DNA from: Bigelowiella natans CCMP2755
Taxonomy: Eukaryota; Cercozoa; Chlorarachniophyceae
Reading direction: 5' to 3'
Length of the DNA stretch: 64,000 nucleotides
Assembly (NCBI GenBank): GCA_000320545.1
Contig: ADNK01000875.1
Coordinates: 186,001-250,000 of the forward strand
Under the pieces are notes generated by a model, which saw only the letters and a list, made by a program, of their open reading frames with translations, was not told the DNA's origin and did no database searches. The position numbers and the translations under genes were made by a program. Shown here piece after piece: positions 38,513-51,619 of the stretch (within the stretch, counting starts at the first letter, position 1; every line of letters begins with the position of its first letter).

Positions 38513-41302
38513 CAGTAGAACGTTCATGATAGGGTGAGTAGATGTGCATCGTGTCGTGTGTTAGCAACGGTAAAAAGCATGGCTGCTCTCTAGGTTCATG
38601 CATTTGATGCTAATATATAGCTCATTATTCTTTCGTAATTGTTATGATGATGTGGTGCTTATTCTGTCCTCTCTTGTCGTCGATGTATATTCATTAAAAG
38701 TCAACTACAGCACCTATTCTTTGCTTTCTTCATGTATTTTTTGTTCTTCTTCCCCCCAGCGTTATCGGTGGCGTAGAATTCTCTAAATCGGTTAAGGCGG
38801 TTTTCGCGTTTTTTACTATCGAATTCTTCGACGATTGCCATAAGTTCTGATCTCTTGTTCTTGTTCTGGAGGGGTTGGGGAGGGGGTGGGGGGGGGGCGT
38901 GTAAGGTACTACTCAGTGGCAGTCTTGCACAACCTTGCACAACTACTGGTAACATTAATAACAGTCGAAGACAGCGAAAGATTAAGAAAACCAATAAAAA
39001 TGCTTTGCAGCAGCGTCGTTTATCACAATCATGATGATCATCATCACCACCAACCACTACCACACCTTTCTCTTCTTTCGTTTCTTCTTGCTCGATCCCG
39101 GCTGGCTACTATCATCATCGTCGTCGAAGCAGTCACCAAAAGAGTAGTCGGGCTGTCGCTGCTTGTTCTTCGTGATCTGCAGCCTACTTCCGCGTCCCTT
39201 GCGTTTGCCTCCGGACATGTTTAACATTACCTTACTACCAGAAGGTCTCCCACCACTGCAGGGTTGCAGTTAGTAAGAAGTAGAGTCAGCAATGGGGTGG
39301 TGGGTGGGTGGTGGTATTTATTTAGTTGGCGGTGGGAAACAGATGGAGATGATGTAAATAATAGGAAGTAGTGTGTAAGTAGTGTGTATTTGATGATTGT
39401 GGGTCGTCGTTGCATTGCGATCTTGCAAGGACATCGCTTTGATATCGCATGTCCTCTTTGGTCTACTACTATCCAATTGAAAGGATGCAATGATGACGAT
39501 GATATTAGATGCCCTGCTGCTGCTGCAAATTGCAGCAGTAAGTAGCAGCAGCCAGAGGGCATGTATTACCATCGTCAAAAACACCACATAACGACGATGA
39601 TCTGCAATACTCGTGATTCAGCATATGCTGCGTATACGTACATATCTATGGGAGGCTAGCTACTACCCGAGAGGAAGGGGTTCGTTGTCCCAATCGATCG
39701 TTGCCAAAGTACCCGCTTGCTGCGCACCCTTGATCTTCAAGGCCAAGTACATCTCCACCTGCCTCTTTTGTGAGCTCTTAACCGAATTGAACGCCCGCGT
39801 TACGTATCGTTGCTGAATTGAAGATGGGAGATGGAAAATATATGTGATGATGATGATGATAATGATGATGATGATTATGTCTCTATGGTGCGTTCCAATC
39901 TGTTCCAAGAATGATTGTTCGAGAGGCGGTAGAATTTGTATGGTAGTGTGCGAGTCTAGGACCAGAGATGGAGGATATTGCTGCATCTGTTGCTTCTGCT
40001 GCTGCTTGTTTGAAGGTGACTTTGGTCCAAAACGGGACTTTCGATTAGTACCGCTGGGAGATAATAACGCTGCTGCTGAGTGTGTCGAAGAGGAGGAGGA
40101 GGAGGAGTGCGTCGCGCCGACTATCTGAGCGTATGAAAACTTCCTCTTCTGCTGTCCAGCTGTTCAGCAACATATCAATACAACAAAGTTATCGAATGAG
40201 AATTAGTTGTTCCAGAGAAATCTAATAACAACCCTAACCCCGTCCTCGACCCTCAAAGAGCTCCTACACCAATGCAGCACGTGTGCGATGTGCTGGAACT
40301 AATTTCGTCATTGCTGACCTGCTTGCTGATAGGAAGAGGGTGGACGTACTGCTCTGTAGGTGGAAGGGGGGGCGACTTGGGAGTAGGATCGGGGAGGTGG
40401 AACTGCATTGTGAGCAAAGGAGGAGGAGGAGGAGGAGGAGGAGGAGGAGGACATTGTTTTGTTCGCGCCATTCTGGTTGGTAGCGCTTGCTGTTACAGTT
40501 GTTCGCTGCATGGCTGCAGGAACTTTTCCAAGGCTGCCCTGTTGGTTCGTCTTCTTGTTATGGTGCTGCATGTGAGCCTGCACAGCTTTAGGGTAGTAGT
40601 GCTGTTGCTGCTGCTGGTATTGCTGTGGATAAGCTCCATTCCATGCGTATCCTGCAGGAGGAGGACAACACATCATACCGCGCACCGAATCATTTTGCTC
40701 GCCATACATTCGTCCATGCAAAAAGAAACCAAAAAATAATTGTCCTTTTTTTCACAAAACTTCGAGGGCGTTCCAGTAAATATGCCGAGATGTTTAGTGG
40801 GTGGAAGGAAATGACGTTGATGACCTTGAGTCTGCATACTCTGCCAGTACTGCTGTTGCTGCTGTGGAAGAAAATTGGTATTCAGTAGAATCATATAAGG
40901 CGATGGCATTTAAAATTGCTGTACCGCATATGCGTATTGATTCCCGTAAGCGGCAGCCGCATACTGCTGCTGCTGCTGCTGCTGGTATGGATTATACCCC
41001 CATCCTAAGGAAGATGATTCCATATGATGTATCCTCACAGAAGGGGGAAATTAGACGATTAGTATACCGTTATATGCTCCAGCCTGTTGACCATAATTTT
41101 GATATCCTTGCATCCAATTTTGTTGCTGCTGTTTCTGCTGCTGCTGCTGCTGCTGCATAGCGTACTGCTGGTACACAGTTTGGCCTGTCTGCATAACGTT
41201 TGCCGTGTTGTTGCCTGTTGGTGTTGTTCCCGGGGGATTGGGGTTCACCACTGGCTGTTGCGAACCCGGCAGAGGGGGAGCCCTTGAGTTGGCAAAATGC
41301 AA
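36951..41302 (-). CDS. SAC3/GANP-domain protein, LENG8/Thp3-like
   Basis: Minus-strand exons in protein order: ~41068-41300, ~40927-41003, ~40830-40870, ~40310-40664, 39963-40151, 39667-39812, 39066-39234, 38709-38865, 38203-38414, 37755-38036, 37452-37524, 37166-37247 and 36951-37068. From 40151 on all phases agree. The N-terminal half is Gln/Pro/Tyr-rich and disordered, as in LENG8. Then come a conserved YVTRAFNSVKSSQKRQVEMY...TIDWDNEPLPL block, a basic KRKGRGSRLQ linker and the SAC3/GANP (PCI-like) domain: LEKNYFRLNCAPEPEKVRP, RQDLMIQNIRNEFAVKTYET, HARIALECGDMFELFKCLRQ, NWVLFFRLYK and VPVSYLTRTLNF. Relatives (yeast Thp3 with Csn12; human LENG8) act in nuclear transcription-coupled mRNA processing and export. 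Introns are loaded with GAT, GGA, CAG and GTA microsatellites. The first and last exons are not resolved. Confidence 0.88.
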
Positions 41303-42019
41303 TTAGTGCATCACGCATGTGTACGTGAGCGATTCAATGAATTGTTCTTGCTCCGCATGAAATGAAAGCAGGGCAGGATAAATATGAACATGCAAATGAA
41401 AATGGGAAAAAAATCATTTTCCGAGAGTAGAATCATTGTTGGAAGTAGAAACAAAGGGTAAGGGGAGATCTATCTAGGATGAAAGGACCCTGGATTAGCT
41501 CCCGCCATTGTGTGTGAGAATTCAGCCCTGGGAGAGCCCTTTCTTCGCGTTCAAAACCTAAAATGACGTTTATTATAAATGAAAAAATATTAATTATTTA
41601 TTGACGCAGATAGTATATCATGCTATCTTTGACTGAAATGATTGGAAGACTCTGTTGAAACTATTCCGAGAAAGAACGCAGGTCGTTTGAGTATATCTTC
41701 TAATGCAGGTCATTTATACAGAATATTCGCTGCATCCGGCAAGAACTAGCAAAAATTCTCAGGCCGATTCGTTTCAAGTCAGGACAAGAGGTCTGAAGGC
41801 TCCAAATAGAAGTAAGGGCATAGGAATCCAATTGATACAGTTCTAGCGACATATAATTTATTGTGTCGTTACATGAAATATAGCCTATTTTAGAGTTTCT
41901 GTGGCTCATCCCCACATCTGACTAAACCTGTTTCGAAACGATAGAGTAACTTACATCGCCCCCTCCATCCGACCTCCAACCAAGCATTTAGGAGGGGTCT
42001 CGAAACCCAACCAACAACG
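41303..42019. promoter_or_regulatory. Divergent intergenic region between the LENG8-like gene and CFAP57
   Basis: About 0.7 kb separates the first recognisable LENG8-like exon (minus) from the CFAP57 start (plus). It must hold the CFAP57 promoter and probably the LENG8-like first exon and promoter. It is free of microsatellites. I see no named motif; the bidirectional promoter is inferred from gene orientation. Confidence 0.4.
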
Positions 42020-45000
42020 ATGATACCAAACGTTGGGAGGGATATACAGGCACGCCCAAGGGAGGGCAGGGCACCTATAAAGCTCGACTATTTGTTCGGG
42101 CTGCAGACCACCGTGAATAGCAATATTCACTACATTGATGAAGCTGAGGTAGCGAAACACAACTTTGTTAAACTCTTTATGTAAATGATCCCAGGATACC
42201 TTCTTCGATAGGATTCTTGGGTTAAAATTATATTTGCATTCATAGAGTGTGCCAAAAATAAATATTCAAATCTGCATCTCGAATACATTCGTGCAATAGG
42301 AGCGGCTTAACTTGCTTTGGGATCACGGCATGATATGATGAGACATGCAGATCCACAGAACCTAACTATGTTGTGTCTGAATCAAATAGGTGGTGTACCC
42401 GTGCGGGCACAACGTAATCGTTTATGATACGGAGAAAAGGACCCAAAAGTTCATTCATAACCTTTCGAATCTTGGCTCTGGTGGGATATCAGCGATGGCA
42501 ACTGGGAGCGGTATAAAAGGAAAGTTACTCGCGGTTGCGGAAAGAGGAACTGAAAAGAAATCTCCACAGATTACAGTGTACGATTTAGAAACTAGGAAAA
42601 AACGTAGGCCCTCTTTCACGCCGGACCAGCAGTCAGCGGATATAATCAGTATCGCCTTTTCGCCAGATGGTCAAAATCTTCTGACTCTTGGCGGAGCTCC
42701 GGACTGGGTGCTTGTGAATTGGAATTGGGCAAAAGGGAGAGCAACACACAAAGCCAAAATCTCGAATCCTACGGGTGCACAGATTTATCAATGTTCCTTC
42801 TGTCCCACAGACCCTTGGTGCGTTTGCGTGTCGGGTGATGGGATTTTGAAGTTCCTTCGCGCTGAGATGAGCGAGTTTCGCGCTATTAGATACAATTTGG
42901 GTAATCGGGAACCACAGAACTATCTCTGCCATGCGTGGGTCGACGTCAGATTGCTTGTCGGGACAGATACGGTTTGTATTCAATGCCTTTCCTCCTAGTT
43001 CAAAAGAAACGTTAGTCAACGATGTATCTGAAGAACTCTCTACCACTCTCTCAATTATTTATATGTATCCCTTTGTTTTTAGGGCGACATATTGGTGTTC
43101 GTGAATGCTGAGTATCGTGGAGTTTTGGACTCCTCGCCTTCCAACGGGGAATCAATCACTTGCCTTGCTACTTACTCCAAAGGGTTTGTTGCGGGTTGTG
43201 ACCAAGCATTGCTGTACGTATTTGAAAGAGATGAGAAGAAGATGTATAAGCAGACCCGATCGTTCCAGATAGATGGAAGCTATAAAAGTATTAAAAATGT
43301 CGCGATAAGCCCCACTGAGGATAATGTGGCCTGCACCCTTGAGAATAGCCAGGCCTACGTTCTGAGCATTTCGAATAGTGACATCCAGGTACCAGAGGAT
43401 ATGAGCTTTGAACCACTTGCCCTGCCTTTCCATGACAGCGCCATAACGGGACTCGACACTTGTCTGAGGAAACCTTTGGTAGCGACTTGCGGTCTCGACA
43501 AAAGCGTCAGAGTGTGGAACTACTTGGAGAAGACGATCGAATGCATTCGATTCTTCAAAGACGAGCCCTACAGCGTCTCGCTCCACCCATCTGGATTTCA
43601 TATTCTGGTTGGATTTTCCAACAATCTTTGCCTCTTCAATGTCCTCATGGATGAGATCAAGCTCTGTAAAGAGTTTGAGATAAAATCGTGCAATGAATGC
43701 CACTTCAGCAACGGGGGGCACCTCTTCGCTGCGGCCGACGGTTCGGACATCCTGATATACCAAACTTACACATGCGAGAAGATTGCAAAACTCTCAGGGC
43801 ACACAGGTAAGGTGACCTCTATAAATTGGGCAGAAAACGATAGGGCGCTCTTCTCTTCAGGCGTCGACGGCTCAATTTTTAGCTGGAATGTAAGAGCATG
43901 GAACAAGCTGTACGATCACAACCAGAAAGGTTGCAACTACACCTGCGTGCAGGGTGCTCCCGATAAGCGTATCTTTGCTGTTGGCTCCGACCGTCGTCTA
44001 AAGCTAGTTAGTGAGAAGGAGGAGGATACTGTGAGTTCGCCAGAGATGAAGTTTTCGATCTCGCAGCTTACGACCTCTCCAGCCCAACGACTGCTTTTTG
44101 GGGGCTCGACGCGCGGGTTCATTGCAGTAGCGCAGATGGACTTGGAGAATGGGATAGTGTATTCCACTACCTGCCATGAGGGCCGTTGTACTCGCATGCG
44201 CATTTCGGCAGACTCTAAGTATCTCTTCACCGTCGCAGAGGACGGTAATTTAGCTATGTTTGAGATCCGTGATCTGGAAAAGAAGAAGCAAAAGCAAGAG
44301 AAGACTAAGGAAGTTGGGCGGCTACCATGGTCAGATGATATCCTCGTATCGCGCAAGAACCTAGAGTCAAAGCTGAAGATGATGACTGAATTGAAATCGA
44401 AAGTCGAGGAGCTTCAGCATCAGAACCAGGTGCAGCTAGAGCAGCGAAATACAATCTACAAGAAGAAGATGGGGGAGGTCGAGAAAAAGTTCCTCTCCGA
44501 GCTGATGCTTGATGAGAAGCGCTTTAAGGATTTGCAGGCGGAGAAATCTACACTCTCGATGACGTTTGAGAAGAAGATGTTCGCCATGAAGGAGCTCCAC
44601 GAGAAGAAAATCGAAAAACTAAAGGAGCACCACTCCCAGAAGATGACGACTGAGAAGGAAAGAATGGATGATTTGGAGGAAAAGATGACGAAGTCTGCTG
44701 CCCAGTGGACCCTTCAGCTCGAAGAACTGCAACAGCGTTATGAGTCTGAGCTCAGGAGATTGGCCGTGGATCAGGAAGATGAGATTCAAGCCGCCAATGT
44801 TAAGAGAACGAAGGCTCTCTATGAAAAGGGTGAGGTGCAAAAGGACTTCAGGGAGACGGAGAAATTGATGGAGGACGAGACAACTTATGAGTTTGAAGAC
44901 CTCAAGATCAAGTACGATAAGCGCCTTGTCGAGGAGCAGAAACTGACTGTCTCGCTGAAGGATCAGAATGCAATCCTCCGCCGGCAGTTCAACAAGCTCC

Positions 45001-46034
45001 GGGTCAAGATTAAAACAAATGATACTGAGCTCGAAGACAAGACAAAGCTCAAGGAGAACCGCAAACAGCGGATAAAGAATTTGCAAGGCGATATCGAGTC
45101 TCACAAGAATGAAATAGAAGATCGTGAAACAACAATCGTTGAGAAGGAAAAGACGATTCAAGACCTGAGGAAAAAGAACCAAGAGCTAGAGAAATTTAAG
45201 TTTGTTCTGGATTACAAAATATCTGAGCTCAAGAGTCAGAACGCGCCCCGCGAGAAAGAATCTAAGTCTTACGTCGCACAACTCGCTGAGATGTCGCAAG
45301 AGGTAAGGAAGTACGAAATCAAGAATTCCAACCTGAAGCTGGGTGTGGAGGATTGTCAGCAAAAGCTGGAGGGCGTCGGCAAGTCTATCGACAAGCAGCA
45401 GAAGGAGATCAATGGCGTGCTCCACACTAAGCATAAGATTCAGGTCGAGCTCAAAGAGCTCAGCAAGATAACAGATTACAAAGAGCGCAAGTCCTTTGTA
45501 AAGTCTTTACACATGAGATATTCCCGTCCGGAGGCAAACCAAAAGAAGAAGAAAGCAGAGTCGAACCCAGATGGCACCAGCAAAGAATATATACGCAACC
45601 GAACCTATCTAGAGAAGACGGTAGAATCCCTCAAGCGCCAGATTAAGAAAGACGTCAGCGCTAACAAACGGGACTACGACAGAATTATTAGAGAGAATGT
45701 TATTCTTGTCAGGGAAATTAACACATTGCGTCGGGAATTTCAGACAAGCGCTGAGACAATTAAGATCAAGGAAATTCGTGCGGAGAAGAAAAGGCGTGAG
45801 CGACAGAAAAATGCGATGTCTAGATCGGGTACAGTTTCAAGGTCAGAGCAGGCAAAATCTCAAGATAACAGTGAGGACACAAAGAGGCAGATAGAGGTTC
45901 AGCAGGAGCAAATTTTGAATTTAAAACAACAACTCGAAGAGTTACTAGAGCAAGAACGGATACAGCAGAGTGAGGAACAGATGCAAATTCGCCCAGGATC
46001 TGCGCAAAAACTTCCCCCAGTTTCACGGCCGTGA
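42020..46034 (+). CDS. CFAP57: Cilia- and flagella-associated protein 57 (WD40 plus coiled coil)
   Basis: Three exons: 42020-42148, 42390-42971 and 43083-46034, both junctions phase 0, giving 1,220 residues (animal CFAP57 is about 1,250). The ATG at 42020 is chosen because exon 1 supplies the conserved YLFGLQTTVNSNIHYIDEAE that leads into VVYPCGHNVIVYDTEKRTQK. Residues ~40-640 form two WD40 propellers (LTLGGAPDWVLVNWNWAKGR; GLDTCLRKPLVATCGLDKSV; LSGHTGKVTSINWAENDRAL). Residues ~640-1,190 are a nearly continuous Lys/Glu-rich coiled coil, with a short disordered end. Known CFAP57 (Chlamydomonas FAP57) sits on the axoneme and docks a subset of inner-arm dyneins (g and d), so this gene implies motile cilia. 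Introns are 241 and 111 nt with no microsatellites. Confidence 0.95.
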
Positions 46035-46365
46035 TAGCTGTGTGGTAGAACTGATATATGTCTGCAGAAGCAGTGTAAAGAAGTACTCAAGTATCATTCG
46101 GTATGACCTTTACTGACTTTTATACATATATTGGCGGCGTGTGTGTTTTCTGTGTTTTGTGTGTCGTTACTCACTGAGCGCCTCGCTCCCATGCATCTCA
46201 TGTATCTAAATACAGAAGATATGCGCCGATCGCTATTTTGCATTGTTGCCAACTTTGTAATTAGCATTGAAGCATTTCTCTGCGCGACATGCGAGCTATC
46301 AGATGTGACGTGTCGTCTAGGTGTTTCAACCACGTGCTGAACTCATCAAAGCACAGAATTAGGCT

Positions 46366-47828
46366 TTGCATGATGTAAATGAATGCCGCGTATGCTTGCA
46401 TGACATCGATCGCGCTAATGCACCAATCTGTCGTTCGTCGCGCCATGCGAGCGAGACGTGGGGGCTGTACGTAAAGAAGCTAAGTGATCAAATCTATGAA
46501 GCCTTTTCTCATGGTCATCCTATGAGATGTAGCTGTTGTGCAAAGCATCGGGCCATGCAGTAACAACAAGCCTGTCAATGGACAGGAGGAAGAATGCACA
46601 CAAAAAACAAGCCTTGTGGAACACATCACTCAACCTGCAAGGAAAAATGAAAAGAAAGGAACGTGGCAAGTGCTTGGGATTGTGGTTTGACGAAAGATTG
46701 ACTTTCGAAAAGCACGCCCTTTTCGTGCATCTGAAGCTGCAGAAAAAGAGAAGATTCTTGCTCAGGCTGTGCTCCACCCGATCACACATGCCATTCGATT
46801 CAACGTGAGAACAAAGTTTTGTGACACATGGTTCACAGTCACAAGCAGACATGTCGCACCCATGTGGAGGTCCCGTGAAAACCCAAAAGTGAAGCGGCTG
46901 GATTCCATGGAATCACAAACACTGAAAAGAGTGCTGGGATCACCAGCATCCATTTCCAATGACACACCCCATGCACTAGCGACAACATTGCCACCACGTC
47001 ATCGCACACAAGTTCAATGCACCAAAGCATGGTTGCGAGTTGCGAACCAATGCATGGGTGAATGAAAATGACGGCAACGGTCACGTGGCAGAAGAAGAAG
47101 TGCTCAATTGGAGCTCTTTCGGATGCCATGTTGAATCTTCACTGGAACACAAATGACATGACACAACTAGGTCGTGGAACAGAGTGTCCTTGCACCGCCG
47201 ACTCAGTTTGATCACAACCAAATTGCTTGGAGCGGAACACTCCACAATGCGTGCCACAAACAAGACACCAAAAAAGAAATTGAACACACACAGCAAAGTG
47301 ATCATGCGGACCGCTGCATCTGACTTCAAAATGAACTGGTGCCAAGAGGGAACAAAGGCCATGCATTTGAAGAAACTTGGTTTCATGCCTGGCTCTCGCA
47401 CAACAGGAATCACATTGAAGCTGCCAAGTGTCGCCACATCATGGATGCGCGCCATCTGTGGTGTTGGCAACCTTGGAACTTTTGTCTTGCTGTCCAGAGG
47501 ACAACGCACAGAATTGAAAGCAATGTGCGACACATGCAACACATTGCAAGACATGGACCACATTCTGCAATGCAGGAAATGCGGACCACAGAGACTCAGA
47601 ATCAACAAACAACTGACGGCGATCATGGATCGCAACGATGAAACTACGCGTCTCACAACCACAGAAAAATTGACTCGCAAAGCTGCGCGCAAAGCACGAC
47701 ATGCTGGACCAAATCACAATGCATTTTCATGCATGCAACATGTGACCAAGGAAACAAACAGATTCAATTTGAGCGCTGCAGCCGCTGCTTTCCACAGCTA
47801 CATTGGGATGACCATTGAAAAAATTTGA
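46366..47828 (+). mobile_element. 5'-truncated, decayed non-LTR (LINE-type) retrotransposon fragment
   Basis: Plus-strand frames 46536-46808, 46769-47065 and 47184-47828 read as one protein broken by frame changes and a stop. The first resembles the end of a reverse transcriptase (KCLGLWFDERLTFEKHALF, a motif just after the RT thumb of LINE ORF2 proteins). The second has DTWFTVTSRHVAPMW and LDSMESQTLKRVLG, typical of the following region. The third ends with a Cys/His cluster CDTCNTLQDMDHILQC, the usual C-terminal zinc knuckle of these elements. The catalytic RT core and endonuclease are absent, and no poly-A tail or target-site duplication is obvious. Upstream limits (46366-46535) are guessed. 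Non-functional. Confidence 0.6.
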
Positions 47829-48897
47829 ACATTTCATTGCATCCGTCTCACATGTACATGTGTGCATGCCTGGATTCACAATGATGTGTGTGCATGTAGC
47901 ATGAAACATCTGCCGGCATTCTTAACAAGGGTGCATGGATATTCAAATATATACACAAGGGGGTTATTTTGTAATGTTTGACAAAATTCATTTGTACTTA
48001 AAGGCCTGATAGAGATTCGATACATTGTATGAAGAAAGCAACCAGACTGGGCGCTTTACGAGTAGCTTACACTTTGCCTCTAGTATTTGGCAGCCGACTA
48101 TCCATCCTCACGTGTTTGCTGACTTTCAAAGAGTTCCCAGCGCTAGCCCCCATCGGGGGCACCTATTTGAATAAGAAATGACGCTGCTACTGTGAATATA
48201 ACATGGAGCGGGAGAGATGCGTACCATCATGGAGCTGTGGCGACTTTTGTCAGCCTTGGTGAAAACACTCAGAACTATGTAGATCAAACAGATGATGGTC
48301 AAAACTCAGTTGTTTTTATCACCAGGCATCATCACGAAGACACACTGAGGAAGCTTTCTGATGACGACATAATAGGACCTCCAGCTTGAGTCCATTGGCT
48401 AGCATAACTGGCGTATTCAGGAAACTGCAAACACATATCATCATCGGGTTTGGGGAAAAAATGATGCTAACAAGAAGCGTCTTGCGGCTATTGAGGTCAT
48501 TTAAAAAAATTAGGTTGGTTCCTGCTACTATTCATCTGATAGACGGACATTTAACATGGTCGTTGTCTCGTTGTTTTTACCTTCATTTCCTTCTTTCCAT
48601 AACAGCTGTCACAGACAAGCTTCAATTTGACCCTAACGTATATTATAGATCAATCAATCAATACCACGTAAATTTCTGCTCGCGCAGGGTAGAGTTATTA
48701 GTATTTATTGACGAATTAAATACTTAATACGCCGCAGTTTCATCTAAGTAATACCAGAGGGAGGAGTTGTGATATCCAATCATCATCAACTTTATCATTG
48801 TCATCATCATCATCATCATCATCATTATCATCATCTCAGCAGCAGCAGCAGCAGCAGCAATAGCAGTAAATTCGCTTCATCATAATCATCATCATCA
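47829..48897. other. Spacer between the retroelement relic and the ArfGEF 3' end
   Basis: An AT-rich stretch follows the relic. The plus-strand frame 48192-48389 (65 codons, ending LSDDDIIGPPA) has ordinary composition but no splice partners. CAT and CAG runs occupy 48795-48860, probably the 3' UTR of the minus-strand ArfGEF gene. Confidence 0.4.
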
Positions 48898-49192
48898 TCA
48901 TAGCTCATCATCCACACACACGTACTTTCTTGTCGCACAAGACTTGCACACCACTATCCCGCACTCTCCACACTTTATGCGCCGCGTTCTGCGCCTGAAT
49001 GAACAATGTCATCCTCCGAAAGTAAGTATTCTTTACGATTGAATTCGATGATAAGAGTACGGAAATCGATCTACAGATGTTTCTGGTGTGTTTCTTACCC
49101 GTGTTTCTTCAGGCATAAGGTGCACACCTGGGATAAATAAAGTCACCGTCCACACATAATTTAGAATTATGCAATGAAACCGTATCGCCAAG

Positions 49193-49225
<33 letters not shown>

Positions 49226-49342
49226 ACGGTATAGTAGTAGGATGTATTACCCATTCCCCCCTTTTGAGAAGGGTAGACGGTCTCCTCGAGGAGTTCTGCG
49301 AGGCCAGTTGTAGCGACGATGATGCAAACGACGGGAACGATG
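48898..49342 (-). other. FYVE-like zinc finger exons at the ArfGEF C-terminus
   Basis: Exons 49251-49342, 49099-49127 and 48898-48994 join at phases 0 and 2 to read LLKRGEWVCTLCLKKHG then RRTRRIKCGECGIVVCKSC, followed by ATRKYV and a stop at 48898. The W-x-C-x2-C start, the basic RRxRRIKCxxCG core and the following C-x2-C match FYVE. Seven Cys are visible; the eighth is missing unless an unseen exon follows. PI3P binding is inferred from the basic motif only. Confidence 0.7.
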
Positions 49343-49435
49343 CTGAATGATCGTATCATAATCATAAACAATTTATGGAAGTTGAGAAATCTATCACGAT
49401 CATCATGATCCTCATCATCATTCATCTGCTGTTTT

Positions 49436-49478
<43 letters not shown>

Positions 49479-51309
49479 TCATCACTCTCAAAGAGAAGCG
49501 GCGTCTACTATTACTACTACTACTGATAATATTACTACCTGGATCACTGCCCTGTTTCTGTTTTGCTGTGAGAGCGGATGTGAGAAAAAATGGTGAGGAC
49601 CGAGGGATGATACCGAATGTAGAAGGGGGGGGAGGCAACAGCTACAACAAACAGCACATCTCTCGTCTAGTACCTTTGTGCGCCGCTTCTTCGTCATCTC
49701 CATCGTCCTCATCCTCTTTGCTTCCTGTCGCTCCTGAAGAACACAATGGCAATCAATAAGAAACTTACAAACAGATAGGCAAACACACAAACAGACATAA
49801 AAGGAAGGAGGCTATAGTACAACAAACGTCTTTTCCTTTTTCATTCTTCCTTTCTCTACTCCTTTCTTTCTTTCCTTCTCTCCATCGTATCTATAAACTC
49901 ACGCACACTTAAGCACTGACCTGCTGCCGCGGCCACACCCCGACTGAACTGAGAGTCGATCTACACAGAGTGTAGTAGTAGTAGTAGTAGTAGTAGTAGT
50001 AATAGTAGTAGCAGAAGTAGCAACAATAGTAGTAGTAACAGGAGAGAAGGAGGAGGAGGAGGAGGAGGAGGAGGAGGAGGGGGAGCAGTAGACGACGAAG
50101 AGAAATGGTTAAAAAACGGGTCAACATCACATCACATCACATCTGCGGCGTATCTATCTATATGGTTGATTGGTTGGTAGCAAGGACCGGGGACTTGCTC
50201 TCATTGGCGATTTGAATCTGCTCGGTTATATACTTGTCCAGCGCCGTCGCCCTGAGAATAATTCACACAGCATGCATGGATATCGGCGATGATGAGGTGG
50301 AAGAAAGGATGGGGAGGAGGAGAAGGAGGATGATTGAGGGGAATGGCTAAACACAGAGACAGCATCATAGGAAGGACTCAATGAGCTAGGAAAGATAGTA
50401 GTAAGCGTACTACTACGAAGTGCACACGGCGGTCTATCCTTGCTAGCCTTTTTCTCAGCAGTAGATCTTTCAATGACGAGCCTTGTCGACGACAGCAGCA
50501 GCAGCACCACGCACGCACGCACGCACACACGTACCATTTCTCTGCGGTTGGTTTGTTAGGAGCCAGTATTGTGAAGGACTTCTGGGAGGAGCAGATCTGT
50601 GTTTTGGGAAAGAAAGAATCACCACAACTTCAGGAGCGGCATATCTTGTGATGATGACGATGACGATGAAGATGATGATGATGATGACAACGATGATAAT
50701 GACTGAACATCCTCCTCTAAGAATATCCCCCTCCTCTCCCCTTTATCATAATTCTCCTCTTCATTTTGTTACGCTGTCAAGTTGCTCCTAAATTGATGAA
50801 GAAGCTGATACTCGTTATTATATAAGTACAACCTTGACTTTGAGGTCGTCGTTCTCATGCTGTTTTAAGCGGCACAAGACGAGGTGTAGCATACGATGGA
50901 TTGAATACGATCTGTACAGCAGCAGCAGTATACGGAGGAGGGAAGAAAGAGACAACAACGACGACAGTATTAATCATAAATATTAATATTAATAATAATA
51001 CCACATCGTAATGATTTGTAGGTGTCCTCATTGCCGTTGTAGTCATTGTGGTAGCAAGAGTAGAGAAATCAAAAAGAGTAATATTTGCAGCGAGGGAGGA
51101 CGAAAAAGTACAGGACTGACGATGCAAATCACATCTTATCTTCCATCTCATCATCATCATCATCACCCTTAACATACCCGTTGCTTCTCTTCTCTCCGTA
51201 CACGAGGATGTCATTGAAGAGGAAGAACGTGTAAGTTTGCTTCTTGTTGGTGCTCTCCGACACCTTGAGCATGTCTTCTTTCATGATGAAGACCCTGCAA
51301 ATAACATAC

Positions 51310-51344
<35 letters not shown>

Positions 51345-51582
51345 TACAACATCAAGAAGTTATCTATCAACGCCATTCCCTAGGCTGCTCTGCTTTGCAT
51401 CATCATCATCATCCTCATCATCCTCATCATTATTAAATTCTGTATGCAAGGCCCCCTCCCCCCCCCACACACACCTATGCGGCGCAATGATGACGTGTGA
51501 ATCTCCGAATTGCTTCTGCAGCTTCCCTAGCGCCTTTTCAACCAAGCAGCAGCAGCAGCAGGAGGAGGAGGAGGAGGAGAGG

Positions 51583-51619
<37 letters not shown>

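Noticed and set aside
48192-48727. Two plus-strand ORFs (65 and 113 codons) between the LINE relic and the ArfGEF
   Set aside because: No recognisable domain, no splice partners, and AT-rich composition; not enough to call a gene.
50980-51070. Minus-strand frame at 50.98-51.13 kb as part of the PH domain
   Set aside because: The PH exons 51178-51294 and 50833-50911 join in phase across it, giving a continuous PH sequence; it is intronic.
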